This document shows positions 6,976-17,125 of a stretch of 39,619 bases of DNA, one piece after another. Every line of letters starts with the position of its first letter. Within the stretch, counting starts at the first letter, position 1. Under the pieces are notes generated by a model. It saw only the letters and a list, made by a program, of their open reading frames with translations, was not told the DNA's origin and searched no databases. The stretch covers positions 1-39,619 of the forward strand of contig NZ_ALWB01000015.1 in assembly GCF_000332215.1 (NCBI RefSeq). The letters run 5' to 3'. The position numbers and the translations under genes are program-made. Source of the DNA: Pseudanabaena biceps PCC 7429 (GTDB taxonomy: Bacteria; Cyanobacteriota; Cyanobacteriia; Pseudanabaenales; Pseudanabaenaceae).

Positions 6976-8316
6976 ATGACAGCAAACTCACTACCTGCCC
7001 ATTACTGGATAGTTAATGCTCGGATTCCTAACTGTTTTATCGATCGCTCGATTCGCGAACAAAATTTAGATCTGCCGCTCACCCCTACCTTAGAACGCGA
7101 TCAGTTGTTTCCTTGTCATCTGGAAATTCAGCATGGAAAAATAACGGGGATTTTACCTAGCGTTCGGATTTCGGAAATTCCCACAGAAAGTTTACCGATT
7201 ATTGATGGCAAGCAGGGGATGATTACTCCCTGCTTTGCCGATTTGCATACCCATCTTGATAAAGGACATACTTGGGAAAGAAATCCTAACTTAGATGGTA
7301 CATTTCAAGGTGCGCTCAAGGGGATTTATCGAGACTGTACGGAGCAGGGTAACTGGAGCTATGACGATCTCTATCGCCGTATGGAATTCGGGCTAAAGTG
7401 CAGTTACGCCCATGGGACAAAAGCGATTCGCACCCATCTCGATTGTCCTCCCCACCAGTTTCAAACCACCTTTCAAGTTTTTCGGGAACTACGCGAAAAA
7501 TGGAAGGAGAAAATTACGCTTCAGGCGGTATCGCTGGTACAGCTTTCTTATTTTGACACCAAGGAGGGTGAACAGTTTGCTGATGCGATCGCCGATCTCG
7601 GTGGAATTATGGGTGGTATCGCCCATATGATTCCTGAATTAGATCATTATTTAGATCGGATTCTGACCTTGGCGACAGAACGTCACCTCAATCTTGATTT
7701 TCATGCTGATGAGAATAACGATCCTTCCTCACGGACATTACACCGCATTGCCGAAGCGAGCCTGCGTCATAACTTCGCTGCGCAAATTGTCTGCGGTCAC
7801 TGCTGTAGTTTGGCAGTGCAGGATCAGGAAACTGCCCTTGAAACGATCGCGCTCGTTAAAGATGCTCGGGTCGGGATTGTGAGTTTGCCGATGTGTAACC
7901 TGTATCTACAAGATCGGGTTGCCGAGCGGACTCCGCGCTGGCGTGGCGTAACTCTAGTGCGAGAATTGGATGCGGCGGGGGTCAGCGTGGCGCTATCTAG
8001 TGATAATTGCCGCGATCCTTTCTATGGCTTTGGCGATCACGACCTGTTGCAAGTCTTTAGTATGGGTACAAAAATCTCGCATTTAGATACGCCCTACGAC
8101 AACTGGATCGAGTCGGTAACTTCTCGTCCTGCGGCTTTGATGGGCTTAGATGAAGTTGGTTTGGGCATTGGTCAACCTGCCGATCTCGTACTATTTAAAG
8201 CAAGGTGTTACAGCGAACTGCTATCGCGTCCCCAAAACGATCGCCTTGTATTAAGAAATGGCATAGCGATCGATACTACTTTGCCAGACTATGCTGAACT
8301 TGATGATTTGCTCTAA
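6976..8316 (+). CDS. Cytosine-deaminase-family amidohydrolase
   Basis: The ATG at 6976 gives 446 residues; a TTG at 6967 is the alternative start. Metal-binding features of the amidohydrolase superfamily are visible: HTHLDKGH (paired His) about 30% into the protein, FHADEN (His), GHCCSL (His) and SSDNCRDPFYGFG (Asp), in the order seen in bacterial CodA. CodA-type enzymes deaminate cytosine to uracil. Relatives act on isoguanine, creatinine or triazines, so the exact substrate is not fixed, and no permease or pyrimidine gene is adjacent. The stop codon TAA forms the first three bases of a family C end. Confidence 0.82.
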   Translation: MTANSLPAHYWIVNARIPNCFIDRSIREQNLDLPLTPTLERDQLFPCHLEIQHGKITGILPSVRISEIPTESLPIIDGKQGMITPCFADLHTHLDKGHTWERNPNLDGTFQGALKGIYRDCTEQGNWSYDDLYRRMEFGLKCSYAHGTKAIRTHLDCPPHQFQTTFQVFRELREKWKEKITLQAVSLVQLSYFDTKEGEQFADAIADLGGIMGGIAHMIPELDHYLDRILTLATERHLNLDFHADENNDPSSRTLHRIAEASLRHNFAAQIVCGHCCSLAVQDQETALETIALVKDARVGIVSLPMCNLYLQDRVAERTPRWRGVTLVRELDAAGVSVALSSDNCRDPFYGFGDHDLLQVFSMGTKISHLDTPYDNWIESVTSRPAALMGLDEVGLGIGQPADLVLFKARCYSELLSRPQNDRLVLRNGIAIDTTLPDYAELDDLL

Positions 8317-8389
8317 GTAGCCATGTAGCGCTCGCGTAGCGAGCGCTACATGTTTTAGGATTTTATCTTTAATTACGCCTAGCCACTTA
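8314..8389. repeat. Family C element starting at a stop codon
   Basis: The left end TAAGTAGC includes the TAA stop of the deaminase gene; the right end is GCCTAGCCACTTA. A perfect hairpin CATGTAGCGCTCGC-GTA-GCGAGCGCTACATG sits next to the left end. The insertion appears to have supplied or exactly preserved the stop codon. Confidence 0.85.
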
Positions 8390-8397
8390 AATAACTG

Positions 8398-8487
8398 ATC
8401 GTAATTACAAAGTTTTGCACTCAAAGCCAAACCAAGAAATCTTTGACAAGGGTTGCTTTGCAACCCTTGTATAGCAACGTAAAGTTG
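8398..8487. repeat. Degenerate family D element
   Basis: The segments GCACTCAAAGCCAAACCAAG and ACAAGGGTTGC-TTT-GCAACCCTTGT (8446-8470) match the layout of family D copies at 5625-5731 and 31980-32086, but the ends have decayed. Confidence 0.6.
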
Positions 8488-8550
8488 ATTAGAAAACCAA
8501 AAGGTGAGTGGTAGCGCTTCGCGCTACCACTCACCTTTTGGTTTTCTAAT
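8488..8550. terminator. Perfect 30-bp palindrome containing a kinase stop codon
   Basis: Arms 8488-8517 and 8521-8550 are perfectly complementary around TTC. The right arm contains the TAG stop codon (8546-8548) of the minus-strand hybrid kinase. Position between convergent genes suggests a bidirectional terminator or mRNA-end hairpin. The CCAAAAGG...CCTTTTGG outer arm recalls the CCCAAAAG arms elsewhere. Confidence 0.85.
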
Positions 8551-11500
8551 TAACCTTAGATTGGAAAACTTGAGAGACTTGGAGATATTCCGATTCTATA
8601 CTTTGAAGTAAGGATTCTATCTGTGCGAGATCCTTGTTGGTATAGTCTTGGAGCTTAATGATTTCATTACATATAGATTGTAATCTTTGACAAAGAAATA
8701 GTAACTGCTTCGCTCCAAAGGTGGCACTGCCACCCTTGAGAGAGTGATTCTCTGCTTCTAACATGACAAAGTCTCGCTCAAGAAAGAATTCCTTCATATT
8801 AGCGATCGCTTGGGCAGAATGTTCTAGGTAGGTCGATAGCAATTCAGACAAATTTTGTTTGCCAATGGAATCAGACAAGGTATCCAGTATATCGAAGTCG
8901 ATGGTCTGCTCACTAGTATGGAGATTAAGGTGTTGGGGAATCCTTTGTAAAGCTGCAATTAAACTGGCAGTTTGCAGTGGTTTCGTCAAGTAGTCATCCA
9001 TCCCAGAGGCTAAAGCTAAGTCGTAGGATTCGACAAATGCATTTGCCGATAAACCAATAATCCAAGGCTGATGAATTGACATTAGCCGAATATTTTTACT
9101 CGCGGTCAATCCATCCATGATCGGCATTTGGATATCCATAAAGATCAGATCGTAGGCATTGTTGGCGATCGCATTGAGTGCCTTTTGCCCATTCTCAACC
9201 GAAGCCACATTATAGCCAAGGGTTTCTAGCATTAACCATAGAATTTTTTGATTGATCGGATTATCTTCGGCAATCAGGATTTTGAGAGGATAACGCTTGG
9301 CAAAATTAGCATCTAATATGGGGGCGCTAAAATTATTGCCCGATAGCTTAAAGTTCTGAGTAGAAAAAATATTTACAAAAGCTTGATAGAGTTTTGAAGC
9401 GGAAAGTGGTTTGATGATGTAGTCTGCAAATTTAATAGGGATAGAATTTGTATTGTTAATGGAACTGAATAGAACTAATTTGAGATTGGGAAAAACTGCC
9501 TGAATGTTTTGGGCTAGTTCTAAGCCAAAGCCTTCTGGACTATCGGCTTCTGCTAATTGCCGCTCGATCAGAACCGCATCAAAACTTTCGTTGGTTAAAA
9601 ATTGCAAAGCTTCGATCGCTGAATAGGCAAATTTAATATCGATCTCCCATTTGTCGGTATATAAAGAGATGGCTGTTTGGAATCTGGGACTATGATGGAC
9701 GCTCAAAATCCGCTTGCCTTTAATCTCAGGGGCGATCGCCATTAATTCTGAATGACGATCAAATGCGATCGCCTGCGCCATAATTGAAAAACTAAAGGTT
9801 GACCCTTCGCCCACTTGACTTTGAACGCCGATTTTACCCCCCATTAATTCACAAAGCTGCTTGCAAATTGCTAGCCCCAAACCCGTACCACCATATTGAC
9901 GGTTAATGGAACTATCAGCTTGACTAAAGGCTTGAAAAAGCCGACCGATTGCCTCAGGCAAAATCCCAATCCCCGTGTCACTTACCTCAAAAAGTAATTC
10001 GTATCGATGGGAATCTCGATCAACTAACTGTGAATTGATCGTAATGATAATCTCACCACTTGCGGTGAATTTAATGGCATTACTGACTAGATTTACTAAA
10101 ATCTGCCGTAAACGACTGTAATCGCCAATAATCTGTTGAGGGATATTCGGATCGATCAGCGCAAATAATTCTAAGGATTTTTCCGCCATACGTGATGTCA
10201 TTAGCTCGAACACTTCATCGACACATTTTTGTAGATAGAAAGGTTGTTCTTCTAGCTCGAATTTGCCCGACTCAATGCGCGAAAAATCGAGAATATTATT
10301 AATTACCGATAGTAAAACTTCGCCACCCTGACGGATTGTGTTTACATACTGCCTTTGCTGAGGAGACAATGGCGTATCTTGTAAAATATCGGTCATGCCG
10401 ATGACCGCATTCATCGGGGTACGAATTTCATGACTCATCACCGCTAGAAATTGGCTCTTAGCTTGGTTAGCAGCCTCGGCAAACTTGGCTGCTTCTAGCT
10501 TTGCCTCCGTTCTCTTGCGTTCGGTAATATCTTCCACTTCCGCAACAAATTGAATTGGTTTGCCCTGTTCATCTCTCACCAATCCAAATCGACTGATCGC
10601 ATCGATCGCATAGCCCATTCGATGAATGTATTGTTTTTCAATCTTGACGCTAGTTGTTTGATTCTCTTGCAATTGTCTAAGGGCTGCTAGGGTTGCCTCA
10701 ATCGAATTGGCATGAGTGATTTGTTGCTCTGTCATATTCAACAACTCTTCAGCCCTATAGCCAAATATCTGACAAAAAGATTGATTGATATTCAGGAATT
10801 TTGTGTGTAAGTCAAAAGTGGCAATTCCTACGGGTGCATTATCAATGGTTAACTTGAGTAGATTTTGGCTCTGGCGTAATTGCTCTTCTGCATCCTTGAG
10901 ATCGCTAATATCAAAAGCTGCACCGCGTAAAATCTGAGTCTTGCCGTCAGTAGCAAATCCGATCTGAATATTGTTACGAATCCAGATGATTTTGCCGTCA
11001 TTATTAACGATGCGATATTCGTGGCAAAAAGGTTTTCCCGTCTCGATGGTGTGACAAATTTCTTGTCGAACATACTCCCGATCTTCAGGATGAATATACT
11101 TGATCCAAGTATTGAAATGACCAATACCCCATTCTGAGTGGGGCAAACCAACTAGGGCTTGTAGCTGCGGGCTAATATAAGAAAAATCTGCATTTGAACT
11201 ATTGTCGATCAGTAAGATGAAGGACATATTGGGAATTTGCTCGATCAAATAACGATACTGTTCCATCCATCGATACAAAGTTTCGTAGGCATGTTCAGCT
11301 TCCCTTACCTGTTGCTTCAAGCTATTCGTAACGATTGGTCGCTGTAGGGCGATCTCGATCTGCATGGCTATTTGCTGGAGCATCAGCACATCATCTTCAT
11401 CCCATGAGTATGGAATACCCGTACATTGATTAATGATCAAAAATCCCCATAGTGGGCAATCTTGGTGTTGTTCGGGTAACAAGATGGGGACGAGTAAGTA

Positions 11501-11959
11501 GGGCTTTCCTAGGAATATCTCAGTTAGGTTAACCCTACATCTAGTCTGCTCTGCGATGTATAAGTCGGTTATTTGCTGAGTTATATCCTGTCCCCATTGA
11601 TATTCTGTTTGTAAAATATCTTCAATCTGTTTCTGGGAAAATTTATCACAACCAGAGGCGATCGCCTTAGCGACGATCTTGCCGCCGACTTGATATTTAT
11701 GGGATTTAGAAGAAGTGTGTTCTAACTGATAAATCGAGACATGTGCTACATCAAGTAAATTTAGTAACTTTGAGGCGATCCCCTGCAAAATTTTTCCCAA
11801 ATTGTCCGATTGACGAACGCTTTGCAAAATATCTGTACAAAGGGTCATCCTCGCTATTGCTTTTTCCATCACTAAACTCAAATGATTTTGCGAAATCCCA
11901 ATTTTTGCCATCTCTTCTATGACGTTGCTATGATTTAATTTACGGGACAAGTTACTCAT
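8546..11959 (-). CDS. Multidomain hybrid histidine kinase (GAF-PAS-PAS-HisKA-HATPase-pseudoREC-REC-Hpt)
   Basis: The protein has 1137 residues and no membrane segment, so it should be soluble. A GAF-type domain covers about 45-210 (DNLGKILQGIASKLLNLLDV). PAS 1 lies at about 235-355 (YISPQLQALVGLP, HPEDREYV) and PAS 2 at about 365-485, ending EDITERKR. HisKA His510 is in [15 protein letters not shown], followed by HATPase_c (about 620-735) with [14 protein letters not shown] receiver-like domain at about 750-870 has lost its acidic pocket (LSVHHSP; LIERQL in place of the phospho-Asp strand). A canonical receiver at about 893-1010 has AEDNPINQ and FMDIQMPIMDG. The C-terminal Hpt domain has AENHSLKGGSATFG. 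All elements of a phosphorelay are in one chain; the signal and final regulator are unknown. A chromophore-binding Cys in the GAF domain is not evident. Confidence 0.93.
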   Translation of the reverse strand: MSNLSRKLNHSNVIEEMAKIGISQNHLSLVMEKAIARMTLCTDILQSVRQSDNLGKILQGIASKLLNLLDVAHVSIYQLEHTSSKSHKYQVGGKIVAKAIASGCDKFSQKQIEDILQTEYQWGQDITQQITDLYIAEQTRCRVNLTEIFLGKPYLLVPILLPEQHQDCPLWGFLIINQCTGIPYSWDEDDVLMLQQIAMQIEIALQRPIVTNSLKQQVREAEHAYETLYRWMEQYRYLIEQIPNMSFILLIDNSSNADFSYISPQLQALVGLPHSEWGIGHFNTWIKYIHPEDREYVRQEICHTIETGKPFCHEYRIVNNDGKIIWIRNNIQIGFATDGKTQILRGAAFDISDLKDAEEQLRQSQNLLKLTIDNAPVGIATFDLHTKFLNINQSFCQIFGYRAEELLNMTEQQITHANSIEATLAALRQLQENQTTSVKIEKQYIHRMGYAIDAISRFGLVRDEQGKPIQFVAEVEDITERKRTEAKLEAAKFAEAANQAKSQFLAVMSHEIRTPMNAVIGMTDILQDTPLSPQQRQYVNTIRQGGEVLLSVINNILDFSRIESGKFELEEQPFYLQKCVDEVFELMTSRMAEKSLELFALIDPNIPQQIIGDYSRLRQILVNLVSNAIKFTASGEIIITINSQLVDRDSHRYELLFEVSDTGIGILPEAIGRLFQAFSQADSSINRQYGGTGLGLAICKQLCELMGGKIGVQSQVGEGSTFSFSIMAQAIAFDRHSELMAIAPEIKGKRILSVHHSPRFQTAISLYTDKWEIDIKFAYSAIEALQFLTNESFDAVLIERQLAEADSPEGFGLELAQNIQAVFPNLKLVLFSSINNTNSIPIKFADYIIKPLSASKLYQAFVNIFSTQNFKLSGNNFSAPILDANFAKRYPLKILIAEDNPINQKILWLMLETLGYNVASVENGQKALNAIANNAYDLIFMDIQMPIMDGLTASKNIRLMSIHQPWIIGLSANAFVESYDLALASGMDDYLTKPLQTASLIAALQRIPQHLNLHTSEQTIDFDILDTLSDSIGKQNLSELLSTYLEHSAQAIANMKEFFLERDFVMLEAENHSLKGGSATFGAKQLLFLCQRLQSICNEIIKLQDYTNKDLAQIESLLQSIESEYLQVSQVFQSKVN

Positions 11960-12437
11960 AGCCTTAATTTGTTGATATTTTGCAAGGTTTATGCCCGCAC
12001 CAAAACTCGCTAAATATCCAAATTAAAACTCTAACTAGCTTAGAAGCCTAAAACCGTGGAAAACTTAGTTTTTTACCTAAAATTAAAGGTGACTCAATTA
12101 CCTATTCCTCATTTTACTTTAACCTCCTGAGTACTTAACGCGCTTTGCGATAGTAGTCAAAAGTTCTGTTGTACTCTTAGCTTATTGCGGGTTTCATTTT
12201 GCCTACGGCAAAATGAAAACTCAAAACCCTTATTAAAATTAGACGTTGCGGCGCTTTGCGCCGCAACGTCTAATTCTTGGTTTTGTATGTCTATTTCTTT
12301 GGTGGGAAGGGAGTAGGATGATTTTTTGTTTGCAAATGAGTACGCAATCATTTGCAAACCGCAATATTTAGACATTGACGGAGTTGCTGGTTGATTTTGT
12401 TACACTTGCAATAGTAATTCAATCGTAGCGAACCATC
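11960..12437. other. Intergenic region with several hairpins
   Basis: This gap separates the divergent hybrid kinase and tldD genes. It holds three palindromes: TTTCATTTTGCC-TAC-GGCAAAATGAAA (12192-12218), a family E remnant (12233-12314), and GTTTGCAAATGA...TCATTTGCAAAC (12328-12359). An open frame at 12157-12375 (minus) is read through these repeats and is not a gene. No clear promoter can be assigned. Confidence 0.7.
12233..12314. repeat. Family E element, left end missing
   Basis: A perfect 18-bp-arm hairpin AATTAGACGTTGCGGCGC-TTT (12237-12275) is followed by the same internal sequence and right end GGAAGGGAGT as the complete copy at 4328-4422. The left terminal repeat is not present, so the copy is truncated. 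Its central hairpin is a symmetric version of the other copy's imperfect one. Confidence 0.85.
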
Positions 12438-13907
12438 ATGCTTAGTAACCTGCTTCAGACCAAAGAGCTACCCAACCTTCAATATTCTCCCGTTAGCGAT
12501 CGCTTTGATGAAACATGGGAGGCTCCGCTCGCGATCCTGTTGGGACTTGGTCGAGCCGCAGGAGCTAATTTTGTAGAATTTTTTTTAGAGCGTAACAATT
12601 ATATTAGCTGTCTGGCGGAAGATGATCGGATTACCAGTATTTCACCACGTCTTTCTACAGGAGCAGGGATTCGTGTTTTTAAGGGGAAGTCTGATTGCTA
12701 TGTAAGTACCAATGATTTGACTTTTCTGGGGCTAAAAGCCGCTCTTGAACGGGCGCTTTCAATTTTAGGTTTACAACTTCCCTCTCAAAATTCGATCATT
12801 CCTTCTATTCATCTCGAACTATTCCGCGACTACGCGGCGAAAAAGGATAAAGAAGCTTGGCTCGCTCGATGCAGCCCTATGCGTGAGATGGGGGACATTC
12901 TGCTAGAGGCTAATCAAATGCTTGCCCAAAAAGGCAAACATATCCAATCAAGGCGATCGGGATATTTCCGTGATTGGCAAGAAATTCTAGTTGCGGCGAG
13001 CGATGGAACTTTTGCCAGAGATATTCGCCTGACCCAGTCCGTAGGGGCTAACTTACTTTGTGCTGATGGTGCAAATCGGTCGGCGATCAGTCAGAGGGTT
13101 GGTGGCACTAGCGATCCTAGCTATTTACGCAATTGGAACTATGAGCCTGTGGTAGAAGAAATCGTCGAGGCCGCAGGAAAAATGCTCTACGCTGATTATG
13201 TGGAATCGGGTTCCTATCCAGTAATTATGGCAAATCAGTTTGGTGGCGTGATTTTCCACGAAGCCTGTGGACATCTGCTCGAAACTACGGGGATTGAAGC
13301 CAAAACGACCCCCTTTGCCGAGATGAAAGGGCAAAAGATCGCCCATGAAAATCTGACCGCTTGGGACGAAGGACGTTCGGAAGCAGCTTTTGGGACTATT
13401 GACATGGATGATGAAGGAATGCCCACTCAGCGTACGCTTTTAATTGAGAAGGGCATTCTGAAAAACTTTATTAGCGATCGCGCAGGTGAATTGCGGACAG
13501 GGCATCCGCGCACGGGTAGCGGTCGTCGTCAAAGCTATGCCTATCCCGCTGCGAGTCGGATGCGCAATACCTATATTGGCGCAGGGGATTTTAGCCTAGA
13601 CGAGCTTTTTGCCTCCATTGATAAAGGTATTTATTGTAAAAAAATGGGTGGTGGTAGTGTTTTACCCACAGGTCAATTTAATTTTGCAGTTGATGAAGCT
13701 TACTTAATCGAACAGGGTAAGATCACCAAACCCCTTAAGGGGGCAACCCTTATCGGTGATGCTAAAGAAATCATGCAAGAAATTTCTATGAGTTCTCGCG
13801 ATCTCGATCTTGCGGCAGGATTCTGCGGCTCCGTTAGTGGCAGTATTTACGTCACTGTCGGACAGCCCCATATTAAAGTTGATGCGATTACCGTTGGTGG
13901 TCGTTAA
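12438..13907 (+). CDS. tldD: TldD/PmbA-family metalloprotease
   Basis: This 489-residue protein is full length for TldD. The zinc-binding motif HEACGH is at residues 274-279 in [15 protein letters not shown]. The flanking [12 protein letters not shown] and the later [15 protein letters not shown] and [14 protein letters not shown] stretches are typical of TldD. TldD forms a heterodimer with TldE (PmbA) that degrades unfolded peptides and matures some modified peptides. The tldE partner is not in this window. It is not operonic here. Start: the ATG at 12438, with only weak GAAC upstream; no better in-frame start is seen. Confidence 0.9.
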   Translation: MLSNLLQTKELPNLQYSPVSDRFDETWEAPLAILLGLGRAAGANFVEFFLERNNYISCLAEDDRITSISPRLSTGAGIRVFKGKSDCYVSTNDLTFLGLKAALERALSILGLQLPSQNSIIPSIHLELFRDYAAKKDKEAWLARCSPMREMGDILLEANQMLAQKGKHIQSRRSGYFRDWQEILVAASDGTFARDIRLTQSVGANLLCADGANRSAISQRVGGTSDPSYLRNWNYEPVVEEIVEAAGKMLYADYVESGSYPVIMANQFGGVIFHEACGHLLETTGIEAKTTPFAEMKGQKIAHENLTAWDEGRSEAAFGTIDMDDEGMPTQRTLLIEKGILKNFISDRAGELRTGHPRTGSGRRQSYAYPAASRMRNTYIGAGDFSLDELFASIDKGIYCKKMGGGSVLPTGQFNFAVDEAYLIEQGKITKPLKGATLIGDAKEIMQEISMSSRDLDLAAGFCGSVSGSIYVTVGQPHIKVDAITVGGR

Positions 13908-13937
13908 TTTGATGGCGATCTAGCGCGATCTAACTAA

Positions 13938-14034
13938 TACCAAAGCTCAAAATGGCTACGCTATTTTGAGCTTTGAAAACCCTTACTGGGTTTAGTTTTT
14001 AATTCACGAAAGTGTGACAACAATTTCGTGAATT
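13938..14034. repeat. Family B element after tldD
   Basis: Two hairpins, AAGCTCAAAATGGC...GCTATTTTGAGCTT and AATTCACGAAAGTGT...ACAATTTCGTGAATT, are joined by the conserved linker AAAACCCTTACTGGGTTTAG. In the first hairpin the single mispair is G-U in sense RNA; the second has one G-A mismatch. The rest of 13908-14259 holds no gene. Confidence 0.85.
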
Positions 14035-14259
14035 AATATTTAGATTTCGCTAGATTGGCGATCGCGAATTGATTGCAAACCCATTGGTTTTCCTAGCTTT
14101 GGTGATCCGAAATCAGTTTTTATCGCCAGCATGATGAATCTGGAATAGTTGTAGTTGTTCTTTAGCTTTTCTTGAGCTATGCTCATTGGCAAAAGCAACG
14201 AAATTCCCAATTAAAAGAAAAGTCGTACAAAATTCAAGCTCTCGAAAGGTGATCAAGCT

Positions 14260-16755
14260 GTGCAAGCAAATACGATCAATGCAACTCAATCAACAATACT
14301 TGTGGTTGATGATGATCCCAATATTCGCCATGGGCTAGCATTGGCTTTAAAGGAGCTTGGCTATATTGTCAAAACGGCTAAAGATGGCAGTGATGCATTG
14401 ATGTACGTGCAGTCTCATCCGCCCGACTTGATCCTATTAGATAATTTCATGCCGCAAATTAGCGGTTACGAGATTTGTCGGATTCTCAAAGCCGATACGT
14501 TTACTGAGGATATCCCGATCATATTTATGAGTAGTAGCGATAGCATCCAAGAAAAGATGCTCGCCTTTGAGAGTGGGGGAGTGGACTATGTGGTGGTTAA
14601 ACCACCGCAAATGACCGAATTATTTGCGCGGATAAACTTACATTTGAAATTGCGAAGTCTGCAAACCCACCTCGCTCAAAAAAACCAAGAATTATCGCAA
14701 GCCGTTTTTGATCGAGTGGGAATGCTCAAAGAGCTGCAACGGACAAACCTGCTGCTCCATGCCCAAAAGGAAGCCGCCCTTGATGGAATTTTTGCCGTTG
14801 ACGAACAGGGACGGATTGCTAGTTTTAACCGTCGTTTTTGCGAAATGTGGGAGATATCCCAAGATATATTTGCAAGCGATCGCAAGGAGTCCACAGCACC
14901 TAATGGTGACCCATTAGGTGCTCTCTTGATTAAATCCGATCTACCCGTCGTATTGATTAATTTGTTAGAGAATACCTACGACGAGCCTGATGTGATCAGG
15001 CGTGGCGAAGTGAACTATCGCGATCGCGTATTTGATTATTACACTAGTCCCGTCTATTCCGAGCAAAACAAGTTTTGCGGCTTAATTTGGTGCTTTCGCG
15101 ATATTACCGCCAAAAAACAGGCGGATCTTCTGCAACTACAATTAATGGAAGATCTGCGTAAAGCTAAAGAGGAAGCTGAAGCAGCCGTACAGACTAAGGC
15201 AGCTTTTCTCGCCATGATGAGCCATGAAATCCGTACACCGATCAATGGTGTCATCGGTATGACCCAACTTTTAGCGGGAACTAAACTCAATGCCGAACAG
15301 GATAAGTTCGTGCGGACAATCCAAGTAAGCGGTGAAATGTTGCTGTCGGTTGTCAATGATATTTTGGATTTCTCCAAAATTGAATCTGGTAAATTGGAAT
15401 TAGAGAATAGGGCTCTGGATGTGAGAGCTTTAGTGCGTGACATCTATGACGTGCAATTGTCTAAAGCGAAGGAAAAAGCCCTTAAGTTTGAATTTAACGT
15501 CCAGTCCCAAGTACCACCATTTATTATGGGTGATGTCACCAGACTCAGACAAATTTTACTAAATCTTGTTTCCAATGCTCTGAAGTTTACGGAGACTGGC
15601 GGAGTAAGTATGGGTGTTCGCTTAGCCGCCGAGGAGATTCCCACGGCTGATCGCCCTTTTCAATTGCTATTTTCGGTTACTGATACGGGGATTGGCATCA
15701 CCGACGATCAAATGCAGCGTCTGTTTCAGCCCTTTTCTCAAGCAACGGCTGCGACCTCCCGCAAGTATGGTGGTACGGGGCTGGGATTAGTAATTTGCAA
15801 AAATTTGGTTGAGAATATGGGAGGGGAAATTCAAGTTGAAAGTAAGAACGACCGAGGTTCTACTTTTTCTTTTACAATGACAACACAAATTGCTAAAAGT
15901 CAGCCCAGTTATACGCTGCAAGATGCGGTGAATAAAGCTCCCAGTGGCAATAATACTAATCTTGGTAGTCGGTTAGGCGATCGCGTGCCCTTAAAGATTT
16001 TGATTGCTGAAGACAACTTGATCAACCAAGAGCTAGCCATGGCAATGCTGATTAAAATGGGCTATCAACCCGATGTGGTCGATAACGGGCTCGCCGTGTT
16101 AGAAGCGGTACAGGTTAGCCATTATGACTTGCTTTTGCTAGATGTACAGATGCCTGAAATGGATGGTTTAGAAACTGCCGCCTATCTAGTTAATCATTGG
16201 CATGAATTACATATCAGTTACGAACGTCCCACGATTATTGCGATGACGGCAAGTGCGATGCAGGGCGATCGCGAAATGTGCCTACGAGCAGGCATGGATG
16301 ACTACATCAGTAAGCCCATCATGATGGATTCACTCCAACGGACTATTGAAAAATGGACGTTAGGAGGACATAGTAGTGAAGCGATCGACCTAGATAAAGA
16401 TATGCAATCAAATCCCCCCTCCGTTATCGATCGAGCTGCTATCAAAAATCTCGAACAAATTAATCCTAAACTCATCGGACGGATGATTAACTTATTCACG
16501 ACTGAGGAAGCTCCTATATTATTGTACAATCTGCGGCAAGCAATCTCTAACAACGATCTTAAGGAAGTGAGTTATGGTGCTCACACCTTAAAAGGAAGTA
16601 GCAATATTTTGGGTGCAAAAGCATTGGGGAAATTGTGCCTTGAAGTCGAACTAAAGGGAAAGCAAGGAGACAAAGAAGGATTAACTGAGTTATTAGTGGA
16701 AATTGAAAAGCAATATCAAATTGCCTGTGAAGAGTTGGCGAAATTATCTAGCTAG
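14260..16755 (+). CDS. Hybrid histidine kinase with N-terminal receiver (REC-PAS-HisKA-HATPase-REC-Hpt)
   Basis: GTG start at 14260, preceded by GAAAGGTGA as ribosome site; 831 residues, no membrane segment. Receiver 1 (about 12-130) has VVDDDP and phospho-Asp61 in LLDNFMP. A coiled linker leads into a PAS domain (about 170-285), ending FRDITAKKQ. HisKA His322 is in [15 protein letters not shown]. HATPase_c follows, with DTGIG and GGTGLGLVI. Receiver 2 has AEDNLINQ and [11 protein letters not shown]. The C-terminal Hpt domain has AHTLKGSSNILG. The N-terminal receiver suggests that it is itself switched by an upstream kinase, so it may sit in the middle of a phosphorelay. Partners are not adjacent. 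Confidence 0.93.
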   Translation: MQANTINATQSTILVVDDDPNIRHGLALALKELGYIVKTAKDGSDALMYVQSHPPDLILLDNFMPQISGYEICRILKADTFTEDIPIIFMSSSDSIQEKMLAFESGGVDYVVVKPPQMTELFARINLHLKLRSLQTHLAQKNQELSQAVFDRVGMLKELQRTNLLLHAQKEAALDGIFAVDEQGRIASFNRRFCEMWEISQDIFASDRKESTAPNGDPLGALLIKSDLPVVLINLLENTYDEPDVIRRGEVNYRDRVFDYYTSPVYSEQNKFCGLIWCFRDITAKKQADLLQLQLMEDLRKAKEEAEAAVQTKAAFLAMMSHEIRTPINGVIGMTQLLAGTKLNAEQDKFVRTIQVSGEMLLSVVNDILDFSKIESGKLELENRALDVRALVRDIYDVQLSKAKEKALKFEFNVQSQVPPFIMGDVTRLRQILLNLVSNALKFTETGGVSMGVRLAAEEIPTADRPFQLLFSVTDTGIGITDDQMQRLFQPFSQATAATSRKYGGTGLGLVICKNLVENMGGEIQVESKNDRGSTFSFTMTTQIAKSQPSYTLQDAVNKAPSGNNTNLGSRLGDRVPLKILIAEDNLINQELAMAMLIKMGYQPDVVDNGLAVLEAVQVSHYDLLLLDVQMPEMDGLETAAYLVNHWHELHISYERPTIIAMTASAMQGDREMCLRAGMDDYISKPIMMDSLQRTIEKWTLGGHSSEAIDLDKDMQSNPPSVIDRAAIKNLEQINPKLIGRMINLFTTEEAPILLYNLRQAISNNDLKEVSYGAHTLKGSSNILGAKALGKLCLEVELKGKQGDKEGLTELLVEIEKQYQIACEELAKLSS

Positions 16756-16797
16756 ATATATTGCTTTGCACTGTATAGCTTTTGCCAGTCAAAATTA

Positions 16798-16848
16798 AAC
16801 CGCAAAAGAGGGATGCCGCGCGGAGCGAGGCATCTCTCTTTTGCGGTT
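16798..16848. terminator. Hairpin downstream of hybrid kinase
   Basis: Arms AACCGCAAAAGAGGGATGCC (16798-16817) and its inverse (16829-16848) pair with one G-U in plus-strand RNA, around an 11-nt GC-rich centre. It lies 43 bp after the kinase stop codon. A terminator or mRNA 3' protective role is inferred. Confidence 0.6.
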
Positions 16849-16849
16849 A

Positions 16850-16946
16850 TACCAAGTTAAGAAATGGCGTAGCCATTTCTTAACTTGAAAACCCTTACTA
16901 GGTTTAGTTTTTAATTCACGAAAGTGTGGTCACACTTTCGTGAATT
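16850..16946. repeat. Family B element
   Basis: Hairpin AAGTTAAGAAATGGC-GTA plus linker GAAAACCCTTACTAGGTTTA plus hairpin AATTCACGAAAGTGT, all well preserved. It is directly followed by a C element at 16949, an adjacency also seen at 4102-4241 and, in reverse order, at 37726-37918. Confidence 0.9.
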
Positions 16947-16948
16947 GG

Positions 16949-17051
16949 TAAGTAGCTAAGCATAAGTAAACTTAAAATCTAGAAGAGCGTACCGCCCGCT
17001 ACGCGGGCGGTACGCTCTCTGGTTTTGGTTTTTAATTATGCCCAGATGCTT
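16949..17051. repeat. Family C element
   Basis: Left end TAAGTAGCTAAGCATAAGTA, right end TTTTTAATTATGCCCAGATG. The central hairpin AGAGCGTACCGCCCGC-TAC-GCGGGCGGTACGCTCT is perfect. It lies upstream of the ABC transporter gene. Confidence 0.88.
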
Positions 17052-17125
17052 ATTCTGTCCTGATACAGTTGACGGCAGTTATAGAATAGAAAAGCGCAAC
17101 TTTCCTATTCCAATTTGCCAAATTT

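Noticed and set aside
12157-12375. Minus-strand 72-codon open frame
   Set aside because: Runs through three hairpins of the 11960-12437 gap; its composition is that of the repeats.
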